From a virus: 30,818 bases of DNA. The notes beneath the pieces were generated by a model. The model was not told the DNA's origin. It searched no databases and saw nothing but the letters and a program-made list of their open reading frames with translations. The position numbers and the translations under genes are program-made. Every line of letters begins with the position of its first letter. Position 1 is the first letter of the stretch. The stretch spans positions 1 through 30,818 of the IMG/VR virus record IMGVR_UViG_3300000101_000091; one strand, given 5' to 3'. Shown here one piece after another: positions 7,036-14,095 of this stretch.

Positions 7036-8682
7036 TTAGAATGTTACTCTAATCATATTGTTAACTAAAGATGTAAGTCCTGATATATTAAATCTATTAA
7101 AATTTGAGGATGTATTTAAAGTTATTACAGCAGATGTATTTTGAACACCATCACTTAATTTAAAGGCTTGAGTTATGGGTGGGTTTTGGTTTACTAAACT
7201 ACTATTAGCACCTGCTCCATTAGATATAGAGGTTGGTAATATTAATAAAAATGAAGTTGTGTTTTTAGTTCCTGTTACTACATTTATTGAATTTATTTGG
7301 CAATTTCCAGAATTAGGTGCAGTAATAGTTACTCCCCCTTCAGAAAATGAACTAGCCGAAAATGCTGGTATATAAGCACCTTGTGTACCTGATGTAGCTC
7401 CAGAATTTGGTACAGTACAAGTTAATGTATTTGCATCTGTAGCTGTAACTTGAACATAATTATAATCAGTACTTACATTTCTTATAATAACATGATTACC
7501 TGTAGATAAACCATGTGCTGTAGATGTAATTGTTAAAGTTGTAGTTGCTCTACTCCAAGTTAAATTTCCAGTAACAGCTCCAGTAGATAAAATTTCTATT
7601 CTACCATCTACTCCTGAATTTCCGTTATCTAAAGCTTCATATCTAATATTAGGAGTAAAAACAGTAACTAATGAAATTCCTGATGAACCACTAGATCCAG
7701 ATGTTCCGGATGAACCATTTGTACCACTTGTTCCATTTGTACCACTTGTACCTGAAGTACCAGATGTACCTACCGCTCCCGCAATACCACTAGTACCTGA
7801 TGAACCAGAAGATCCATTTGTACCACTTGTACCTGAAGTACCTACAGCTCCTGCAATTCCACTTGTTCCAGATGAACCACTAGATCCTGATGAACCACTA
7901 GATCCAGATGTTCCGGATGTGCCTGCAGCTCCTGCTCCCCCATCAGAACCACTTGTACCAGAAGAACCATTAGTTCCACTTGTTCCATTTGTACCTGAAG
8001 TACCAGATGTACCTGATGTACCTGGTAGGGATTCTAATGATATAGTCCAATCACCAAATGTTCCACTTCCTCCTATTACCGTAACACCGACAACAAGAGT
8101 AGTTCCAGAATATGATGTTACACTTCCTAACATTTTGTTAGCATTATTAGCATCTGATGAAATAGATACACTTTGTCCTGCTGTAAACCCTAAATTTTCT
8201 TGTGTTGTAAATGTTTTTGCACCTACTGCTATGTTAGTAGAAGTAGTTGAAGTACCTAAATATGAAAATCCAGAAGTACCGGATGTACCAGTAGCACCAC
8301 TTGTACCTGATGTACCACTACTACCTGAACTTCCAGTTAAACCTGAAGTACCAGATGATCCAGTATTACCTGAGGTACCATTTGTACCACTAGTACCATT
8401 TGTTCCGCTCGTACCTGAAGTACCATTTGTACCACTTGTACCCGAAGTTGAATTAGTAGTATAAATATCTCCTGAAGAAGTATTGTATGCTAAAATAACT
8501 GCTTGATCTGCTACATTTATTATACTAGCAGTAGCAATTCTCATTGTTCCAGAAACATTTAAAGAACCAGAAACAACGAGATCATAAGAACCTGTTCCGT
8601 TTAAAGCATCTATTGGTCTTAAAACGTGGATTGGTTCTATTATACTTCCACTCGATATGCCTGATGTACTTATTTGTGTCAT
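7036..8682 (-). CDS. Large collagen-like tail fibre
   Basis: The 548-residue protein starts with the same module as the S74 fibre (ISTSGISSGSII, VLRPIDALNGTG, residues 1-75). It then has a triplet array (81-138), a beta module (139-218, ending FGDWTISLE) and a long second array (221-335) of about 38 Gly-X-Y triplets. Inside the long array the unit GTSGIAGAVGTSGTSG occurs twice, a recent internal duplication. The C-terminal 210 residues are beta-rich, with STAHGLSTGNHVIIRNVS and an Asn/Ser/Thr-rich end, and no S74 domain. Such arrays form trimeric rods in bacterial and viral collagen-like proteins. The tip probably binds a receptor, but nothing identifies the target. It begins the fibre operon, behind an ATATTTAT motif. 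Confidence 0.88.
   Translation of the reverse strand: MTQISTSGISSGSIIEPIHVLRPIDALNGTGSYDLVVSGSLNVSGTMRIATASIINVADQAVILAYNTSSGDIYTTNSTSGTSGTNGTSGTSGTNGTSGTNGTSGNTGSSGTSGLTGSSGSSGTSGTSGATGTSGTSGFSYLGTSTTSTNIAVGAKTFTTQENLGFTAGQSVSISSDANNANKMLGSVTSYSGTTLVVGVTVIGGSGTFGDWTISLESLPGTSGTSGTSGTNGTSGTNGSSGTSGSDGGAGAAGTSGTSGSSGSSGSSGSSGTSGIAGAVGTSGTSGTNGSSGSSGTSGIAGAVGTSGTSGTSGTNGTSGTNGSSGTSGSSGSSGISLVTVFTPNIRYEALDNGNSGVDGRIEILSTGAVTGNLTWSRATTTLTITSTAHGLSTGNHVIIRNVSTDYNYVQVTATDANTLTCTVPNSGATSGTQGAYIPAFSASSFSEGGVTITAPNSGNCQINSINVVTGTKNTTSFLLILPTSISNGAGANSSLVNQNPPITQAFKLSDGVQNTSAVITLNTSSNFNRFNISGLTSLVNNMIRVTF
7678..8022 (-). repeat. Long collagen-like Gly-X-Y array
   Basis: Residues 221-335 of the large fibre: glycine at nearly every third residue with Thr-Ser, Thr-Asn or Ser-Ser, plus Gly-Ile-Ala and Gly-Ala-Val interruptions occurring twice in the same context. 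Almost every non-glycine position can carry an O-linked sugar. There is no proline, unlike typical collagen. Confidence 0.9.
8269..8442 (-). repeat. Collagen-like Gly-X-Y array
   Basis: Residues 81-138 of the large fibre, mostly Gly-Thr-Ser, Gly-Thr-Asn and Gly-Ser-Ser. It follows the N-terminal module shared with the S74 fibre at the same residue number (81). Confidence 0.9.
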
Positions 8683-8703
8683 TTTGGATTAATTGGTATA
8701 TTA

Positions 8704-8711
8704 ATAAATAT
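8704..8711 (-). promoter_or_regulatory. Intergenic ATATTTAT motif
   Basis: Lies in the 36-base gap between the gp15-like gene and the first fibre gene, 21 bases before the ATG. It may start the fibre operon transcript. Confidence 0.4.
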
Positions 8712-8718
8712 TACGTTT

Positions 8719-9618
8719 TTATACAACTGTTTCCTTAAATATAGTTTTAGTTACACTATAAGATTTTGGATCAGGACCAGCCATAGCTGCTTTAATACCT
8801 GTAGGTATAATATACCCATTTACTAAAACATTCATAGTTGACCTATTAGCTCTATCTGAGCCACTTTCAAGTAATATAGGTGTATTAAATGTATCTATAT
8901 TAGCTCTAAACATAAACCTTTCAGGATCACCCCAGTATGAACGAGCAGCGAATTCTATGGCTTCTATTATTTCATTTGCTTGGGTTGTATAATCAGTAAA
9001 TACGGATAATGTATAATTTAAATCGATATAGTCAGGAATTACACCTAATATATAGGATTTTTCAACTTTTTGATCTCTTAATACATTAAAATTATCATAA
9101 ATATTGTTTCTTGAATATTGAGTTTCAAAATATTCTACATTACTTACTTTATTTCCATCTAATTTATTTCCTAAAGTATTATTTTTACTAAAGTTTTCTC
9201 TTTTAATCATAACAAGAGGCACCATAGTTTTACCATTTCTGTCTCTATAAAAACCATCAGCCTGCATAGATTTCCATCTTTCAGGAGAACCATATATAAC
9301 AGGAACTTCTATTTGTCTATTATTTAAAGTAACTGTTGGTTTAATTGCTTTTTCTAAATAATACACCATTGCATTATCTATATCTTGTAAACCTATAGAA
9401 AAAGGTTTATTTTTTATTTCATCAACTGAAGATTGTTTTGCATCTTTAAATGAAACTTGTGTAGCTCTATTAAATTCGGGTTGTCCTGGTTTTAATATAG
9501 TAGAAGATACATCATTAGGATTACCTGCTACCTCTACATTTGTATCAGGGTTCACATATGGTTCAGGAAGTTTAGACATAAACTCTCTTCTGGTAAATGG
9601 TCTAGGTTTAAATTCCAT
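8719..9618 (-). CDS. Tail completion/sheath stabiliser protein, gp15-like
   Basis: A 299-residue protein with no membrane segment. It contains IEVPVIYGSPERWKSM (around residue 100) followed by a short variable stretch and VPLVMIKRENF, then a region describing a tail-like fold (LNYTLSVFTDYTTQANEIIE). This order resembles the tail sheath stabiliser gp15 of T4-like phages, where a VPxxYG motif precedes a conserved hydrophobic strand. That assignment is by pattern and position only. The start overlaps the stop of the gp14-like gene (TAATG), so the two are translationally coupled. It is the last gene before the fibre locus. Confidence 0.6.
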   Translation of the reverse strand: MEFKPRPFTRREFMSKLPEPYVNPDTNVEVAGNPNDVSSTILKPGQPEFNRATQVSFKDAKQSSVDEIKNKPFSIGLQDIDNAMVYYLEKAIKPTVTLNNRQIEVPVIYGSPERWKSMQADGFYRDRNGKTMVPLVMIKRENFSKNNTLGNKLDGNKVSNVEYFETQYSRNNIYDNFNVLRDQKVEKSYILGVIPDYIDLNYTLSVFTDYTTQANEIIEAIEFAARSYWGDPERFMFRANIDTFNTPILLESGSDRANRSTMNVLVNGYIIPTGIKAAMAGPDPKSYSVTKTIFKETVV

Positions 9619-10109
9619 TATAATCTTTGTTCTTTAATACCCCATTTCTCTGGTCTTGACCAGTAACAATTCACTATTATTGAATGACTTTCTCCAAAGT
9701 CATCTACTGTTTCACTATATGGATACGAAGGATCTTTACCAACTACTAGTTGATTTTCTACTAAATTATTAACTTCATAATAATCTTCATTCCATACTAT
9801 TACATCTCCTATTTCAGGAAATACATTTTGTTGTGTTAGATCGTATCTAAAAAATCGAGCTGATAGTGTTCTATTTCTATCTATTCCAAAGTCATCATCA
9901 GTTACAGTTTGTTCGCCTCTATCTAGCAAACATTTAATTAAAACAGGGCCTATCAACGTTTTACTTTGCGCTTCGCCGTAAATATTGGCGGGTGTATCAT
10001 CAAGTTTTACCTTGTAGTATCCTACCTGTTGTTCGATGATTTTATGTAATAGTTCTGTGTTTAATCCCCGAAATAATCTAACATCTCTTGCTTTTCCGTA
10101 TAATGCCAT
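9618..10109 (-). CDS. Neck protein, gp14-like
   Basis: This 163-residue protein starts ALYGKARDVRLFRGLNTELL and has VGYYKVKLD, NIYGEAQSKT and IGDVIVWNEDYYEVNN, a pattern of head-tail connector (neck) proteins in T4-like phages. T4 gp14 is longer (about 256 residues), so this would be a short version. It lies one base after the gp13-like gene and overlaps the gp15-like start (TAATG). The T4 order 13-14-15 is therefore kept, which supports the calls mutually. Confidence 0.6.
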   Translation of the reverse strand: MALYGKARDVRLFRGLNTELLHKIIEQQVGYYKVKLDDTPANIYGEAQSKTLIGPVLIKCLLDRGEQTVTDDDFGIDRNRTLSARFFRYDLTQQNVFPEIGDVIVWNEDYYEVNNLVENQLVVGKDPSYPYSETVDDFGESHSIIVNCYWSRPEKWGIKEQRL

Positions 10110-10110
10110 A

Positions 10111-11268
10111 TTATGCTATATAAATTGGAATTGGGACTTGTTCTAAAGTTGTTACCATAGCAACAGCTTCTTCTGCTTTTCTTTGTAATTGTGATCTTCT
10201 AGAATTTTCGTCTAAATCATTTCTTAATTTTTCAATTAATGCAGCTTTTAAATCAGTAGCAGAAGATAATAAAGCATCTTGATTTAAAGTAACTTCGGCA
10301 CCAGGAATTGGAACTTGAGAGTATTTACCTCTAATATATCCTAATAATTCTTTAGCTAATGCTAAAGTATATTCAAAAATCCAATATCTACCAGGAGCAT
10401 TTATAAAATCGTAATTTGGGTTTTCGTATGGTACTGTAGACATATCCGTTACTAGATTACTTCCTGAAAATTGAGGTCTAATAGGTGAATTTCTTTCGTC
10501 CACTAAAATATACTGAAAACGTAATTGTCCTCCATCACTAGTTGGTATAGGAAATATTTTTAGTTGGTTATTTACTAACTCAAATGAAAATCCTGATCGC
10601 CTAATTGTATCATTCAATTCAATAGCTTGGATTACAGAAACATCATAATAAATAGGCATTAACATAAAATTAATTGCCGGAGAATAGTTTCCAAATCCAA
10701 ATACATCTAATAATTGTTGGGAACCATATCCTGTACCTGCATAAGGATCAAAATATTTTACAATAGCAGGTGTATTTTCATAAAAAATACGTTTTACTTC
10801 AATAGATCCTGTAATTCCTTGACTATCTTTCCAAGCATTTAAATCATAATCTTGTTGATTACAATTCATTGTTATTGATCCTGAATACCAGTCTATATAC
10901 CCACCTGCACCTGCTTCTGATCCATAATCTTCAGCAATTCTAATTATATTACCTAAATTAGGTTGAATTACACTTCTATTTAATGAAGAACCTGTACTAA
11001 ACGCTTCTAAAGTTATAAAATTATTTCGTATTTGATATAAATAAAGCTCATTACCATATGTAGTTACTGCTTCTTCAAAACAAGCATATAATGACCCACT
11101 ACCCATTTCTATATCAACAGTAGGATATCCTAAACGAGTAGCACAAAATTCTGCTACTTTATCAGCATCTGTTTGAAAAGCTGCTTCGTTATCATAGAAT
11201 CCAAATGGAGTTTGTCCAGGGACAAAATTTGATGTTCCGGTCCATATTATAGGTGATTGTTCTGCCAT
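10111..11268 (-). CDS. Neck/head-tail connector protein, gp13-like
   Basis: A 385-residue structural protein. Recognisable parts are an N-terminal segment LGYPTVDIEMGSGSLYACFE, a Gly/Ser/Tyr-rich middle, and a C-terminal helical region (YWIFEYTLALAKELLGYIRG, then PIPGAEVTLNQDALLSSA) seen in connector proteins of marine T4-like phages. There is no enzyme motif. It follows the small virion protein at 11289-11738 and precedes the gp14-like gene by one base. The gp13 name rests on order and general resemblance rather than on a diagnostic motif. Confidence 0.55.
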   Translation of the reverse strand: MAEQSPIIWTGTSNFVPGQTPFGFYDNEAAFQTDADKVAEFCATRLGYPTVDIEMGSGSLYACFEEAVTTYGNELYLYQIRNNFITLEAFSTGSSLNRSVIQPNLGNIIRIAEDYGSEAGAGGYIDWYSGSITMNCNQQDYDLNAWKDSQGITGSIEVKRIFYENTPAIVKYFDPYAGTGYGSQQLLDVFGFGNYSPAINFMLMPIYYDVSVIQAIELNDTIRRSGFSFELVNNQLKIFPIPTSDGGQLRFQYILVDERNSPIRPQFSGSNLVTDMSTVPYENPNYDFINAPGRYWIFEYTLALAKELLGYIRGKYSQVPIPGAEVTLNQDALLSSATDLKAALIEKLRNDLDENSRRSQLQRKAEEAVAMVTTLEQVPIPIYIA

Positions 11269-11280
11269 GTTAATTTATAT

Positions 11281-11288
11281 ATAAATAT
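11281..11288 (-). promoter_or_regulatory. Intergenic ATATTTAT motif
   Basis: Directly follows the TAA stop of the 149-residue gene and is 12 bases before the ATG of the gp13-like gene. The plus strand reads TATAAATA. Confidence 0.4.
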
Positions 11289-11738
11289 TTATGTTGTTGC
11301 AATTATATACTCTATTTCAGCACTACTACCCGTTGGAGGTGATACAGGTTCAACTTTTATTGAAGCTATGTCTCCATAAGAAAATACAGCATCACTACCA
11401 GATAAAATACTTCCTGTAATATTAGATGTAGATAACATAAATGAATCACCAGGAGTGACTTTAAAATTTAATTGTTCAGTTGATGAAGATACTTTTAAAT
11501 TTATTGATGCAGTTGTATCAATATTAGTTATTCTAGCATATTTTAAACTGCTAGTTACGAAAGTTCCTGCTCCATCAACATCTGATAATGAAAATATAGT
11601 AGTTTCAGATCCTGAAAATGTGTTTAGAATTCTATTATCAGTATAATTAATCCCAGAAATAATTTTATTAACTTGAGATCCTCTTTGAACACCATTTAAT
11701 TTTATATTTTCTATTATTTGTACGGTAAAATCGGCCAT
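11289..11738 (-). CDS. Small virion protein, Ser/Thr-rich
   Basis: A 149-residue beta-rich protein (residues such as YARITNIDTTASINLKVSSS and IASIKVEPVS). It has no signal peptide, membrane segment or enzyme motif. I do not recognise the family with certainty. Its place between PhoH and the neck genes, and its composition, suggest a minor capsid or neck-surface component. It is flanked on both sides by ATATTTAT motifs, so it may be expressed separately. Alternatives are a decoration or tail-tube accessory protein. Confidence 0.6.
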   Translation of the reverse strand: MADFTVQIIENIKLNGVQRGSQVNKIISGINYTDNRILNTFSGSETTIFSLSDVDGAGTFVTSSLKYARITNIDTTASINLKVSSSTEQLNFKVTPGDSFMLSTSNITGSILSGSDAVFSYGDIASIKVEPVSPPTGSSAEIEYIIATT

Positions 11739-11753
11739 GAGTTATGTTTGATT

Positions 11754-11761
11754 ATAAATAT
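11754..11761 (-). promoter_or_regulatory. Intergenic ATATTTAT motif
   Basis: Directly follows the TAA stop of phoH and lies 15 bases before the ATG of the 149-residue virion gene. The plus strand reads TATAAATA. Confidence 0.4.
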
Positions 11762-12496
11762 TTACCTTTTTTGTGTTCCACTACTACCTGCGGTACCTAC
11801 TATTTGTTTTTTAGTATATGCATCATTGTAATAATTAACTAAATCTTCTACTATATCATCCCTATTATTAGTTTGTAAAGTTATAGATTCCATGTTTTTA
11901 ATTCTCTTAGCAGCATTATATAAAAACTTAAATCCTGAATCAGATTTGTTTTTTAAGTCTACTTGAAATGTATCACCACATACTACCATTTTAGAATTTT
12001 TACCAATACGAGTAACAATCATTTCCATTTGTTCATGAGTTACATTTTGAGCTTCATCTACTATTATTAATGAATTTAAAAAAGTTCTACCTCTCATAAA
12101 TGATACGGGGACAATTTCTATATCTCCATCTTGAATACATTTTTCTATTTTAACTTTATCATACAACAAATACATATTTTGGTAAATTGGTTGTACCCAT
12201 GGATCCATTTTTTCTCTCATATCACCAGGTAAAAAACCTATTTCTTCTTTTGAAACAGTTGGTCTAGTTATAATTACTTTATCATATATTCTTCTAAATA
12301 AACCATCTAATGCAATGTTACATGCTAATAAAGTTTTTCCAGAACCTGCTTGTCCTGCTAAAAGGGTTATTGTATTCTCTAATATTGTTGCTTTAGAAGT
12401 TTTTTGTTCTTCATTTAATTGTAATTTAAATTTAATGGGGTTTTTAACAATTCTTTTGGGGGTATAAACTTTATCTGTATAAGGTTTACTTGGCAT
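11762..12496 (-). CDS. phoH: PhoH-like P-loop ATPase
   Basis: This 244-residue protein has the PhoH family signature: Walker A GQAGSGKT (48-55), VIITRPTVSKEEIGFLPGD (74-92), Walker B LIIVDEAQN (143-151) and VVCGDTFQVD (171-180). PhoH proteins are predicted ATPases/RNA-associated helicase-like proteins. They are common in marine phages, where their role is unsettled. The gene sits between structural genes, is preceded by an intrinsic terminator and an ATATTTAT motif, and is followed by another such motif, so it may be its own transcription unit. The C-terminus ends in GTAGSSGTQKR, unlike cellular PhoH. Confidence 0.93.
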   Translation of the reverse strand: MPSKPYTDKVYTPKRIVKNPIKFKLQLNEEQKTSKATILENTITLLAGQAGSGKTLLACNIALDGLFRRIYDKVIITRPTVSKEEIGFLPGDMREKMDPWVQPIYQNMYLLYDKVKIEKCIQDGDIEIVPVSFMRGRTFLNSLIIVDEAQNVTHEQMEMIVTRIGKNSKMVVCGDTFQVDLKNKSDSGFKFLYNAAKRIKNMESITLQTNNRDDIVEDLVNYYNDAYTKKQIVGTAGSSGTQKR

Positions 12497-12538
12497 AAAC
12501 TATTTTTTAATTAAACAATCAGTTAAAAGCGTTCAAGT

Positions 12539-12546
12539 ATAAATAT
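12539..12546 (-). promoter_or_regulatory. Intergenic ATATTTAT motif
   Basis: Lies right behind the terminator that ends the 457-residue gene, 42 bases before the PhoH ATG. Terminator then motif is the order expected if the motif starts a new transcript. Confidence 0.45.
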
Positions 12547-12573
12547 AAAAAACCCATCTTGTAGGATGGGTTT
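12544..12573 (-). terminator. Intrinsic terminator after the 457-residue virion gene
   Basis: On the minus strand the stem AAACCCATC / GATGGGTTT (12550-12573, loop of six bases) is followed by a run of T. It is 41 bases past the stop of the gene at 12614. On the plus strand the hairpin is followed by TCTTTT, so it could also work in reverse. Confidence 0.88.
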
Positions 12574-12613
12574 CTTTTAAAATTTTAGTAATGTTTTATT
12601 ACTTATTTATTAA

Positions 12614-13987
12614 TTATGTATTTAAAGTAGTTCTTTCTCTTGGTAATGCTATTAAAGTAGTATCATATTGTAAATCTGCATATTCTCCATCTTCATCATC
12701 AACAATATTACCACCGGCGCCAAAGTATTTACTTCCACCATTATCTGCTGTCCATAACGAATTTCCTCTAAATAATAAAGTATCTTGACCACCTCCATTT
12801 AAAGATCCTGTAAGGAATGCTGCTGAAGTTAATGTTATTCTTGATCCGGAATTTTGATTACCAAAGAAATTATCTGGTAAATCAATTGTATCACCTACAG
12901 TAAGAGATCGATTTCTATATAAATCATCTCCATTTGTACTTGTCATGGAAGCAGTTACAGTTGTTAAAACTCGAGAGCTGTTTACTGTACCTGAAACTAT
13001 AACTAAACCAGATGCAGATATATATAATCTGTTTGATGCAGAAACAAATAATGAAGATGAGAAACTTCCACTAAAAGAACCTGAGTTCAGGTTAGCAGCT
13101 ACTGTCATAGGAAAGGCATCAAAAGTACCATTTGTATCACCTACAGTAGTTGCAGCAATAAATGGAGACAAACATTTAAAAGTTTGTGCATTGTTTCCTG
13201 TACCTGTTAAATTAACTTTAGCTAAAGTAGAGGGATCTTGATAAAAAGGATTACCTGTGAAATCATCCTCATTACTAGGCTGAATTACTCCCAATGAAAA
13301 TTGTGAAGCAATTGTTTCTCCTTGTAATACATAATAAACACCTCCATCAGTAAGACCTGTTAAAACTGTTCCTCCTTCAGCTGAATATTGAACTTTATTA
13401 CCTCTTTTAAAATTGTTTATAGCACCTGTAAATTCAATACTATTATTTGCAGTGTCAACCTGTGAAGTTGCTACTACAATACTTGAAGCAGAAGCTGCTG
13501 ATTGTGAATATGCAAATGTTAATGTTTCTGAAGGTGTATTAAATGCTCCTTGGTAACTAAATATTATTTCGGTACTACCTCCACCATTTGTATTATTATT
13601 TGGAACTACAACTGGTATACCTCCTGAAACTCTAACTGGTCTATTATATGTTAAGACTATTGAAGCTTCATCAGATGCGCCCGTAAATCCTTCTGTATAT
13701 CTGTAAAATCCTGTAGCCGCTGATACAGCACCTATATATTGTACTACACCTGTAATTTGAGCAGTATTTCTACTAGCACCAGCACCTGAACCACCACCTT
13801 GAGCATTAATTAAAGCTTCATTATGCACATTAATAGAATGAATACTTTCTTCTATCATTCTATCTTGGGATAATTGTAATTTTTTATATTTCTGAATCAT
13901 TTCTGCTTCAGATAAATTTTTATTTTCGTTTAGCCTTTTAAAAGATTGCCAATCTGGTAAATTTGGTGCAAAGAGGTTTGAATGCAT
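12614..13987 (-). CDS. Virion surface/decoration protein
   Basis: A 457-residue protein. It starts with a helical, charged segment (1-60), which may anchor to the capsid, then a Gly-rich hinge (GGGSGAGASRN, about 65-75), then beta-rich domains. One resembles Ig-like or strand-repeat domains (SIVLTYNRPVRVSGGIPVVV). Another (about 180-280) has the pattern DTANNSIEFTGAINNFKRG followed by GGVYYVLQGE, a module seen in marine phage structural proteins. There are no transmembrane segments. The gene lies alone between two terminators, directly behind the major capsid gene, as expected for an abundant head decoration protein. I do not know a gene name for it. Confidence 0.7.
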   Translation of the reverse strand: MHSNLFAPNLPDWQSFKRLNENKNLSEAEMIQKYKKLQLSQDRMIEESIHSINVHNEALINAQGGGSGAGASRNTAQITGVVQYIGAVSAATGFYRYTEGFTGASDEASIVLTYNRPVRVSGGIPVVVPNNNTNGGGSTEIIFSYQGAFNTPSETLTFAYSQSAASASSIVVATSQVDTANNSIEFTGAINNFKRGNKVQYSAEGGTVLTGLTDGGVYYVLQGETIASQFSLGVIQPSNEDDFTGNPFYQDPSTLAKVNLTGTGNNAQTFKCLSPFIAATTVGDTNGTFDAFPMTVAANLNSGSFSGSFSSSLFVSASNRLYISASGLVIVSGTVNSSRVLTTVTASMTSTNGDDLYRNRSLTVGDTIDLPDNFFGNQNSGSRITLTSAAFLTGSLNGGGQDTLLFRGNSLWTADNGGSKYFGAGGNIVDDEDGEYADLQYDTTLIALPRERTTLNT

Positions 13988-14013
13988 GTTTTATGAATTT
14001 GATTTTTACATCG

Positions 14014-14021
14014 ATAAATAT
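14014..14021 (-). promoter_or_regulatory. Intergenic ATATTTAT motif
   Basis: Located behind the gp23 terminator and 26 bases before the ATG at 13987. The plus strand reads GATAAATA. Confidence 0.4.
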
Positions 14022-14029
14022 ATATAAAA

Positions 14030-14057
14030 ACAAAAAACCCGCCTTTACAGACGGGTT
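14030..14057 (-). terminator. Intrinsic terminator after the major capsid gene
   Basis: Minus-strand stem AACCCGTC / GGCGGGTT (one T-G pair), loop TGTAAA, followed by TTTTTTGTTTTT. It is 38 bases past the stop of gp23. It is the strongest terminator in the window and fits the need to end a highly expressed capsid transcript. Confidence 0.92.
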
Positions 14058-14095
14058 CTTATTTAAAAAAAGTATTATTGTTTAACTTTATGTAA

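Noticed and set aside
2335-8442. Nine-base repeats as a possible CRISPR array or integration site
   Set aside because: The units are in frame, code Gly-X-Y triplets, vary at third codon positions and have no unique spacers.
7919-8464. Long plus-strand frame coding a Val-Pro-rich repeat protein
   Set aside because: It is the antisense of the Gly-Thr-Ser array: the complement of the nine-base unit reads as Val-Pro-Asp/Glu. It has no support from gene order or a leader.
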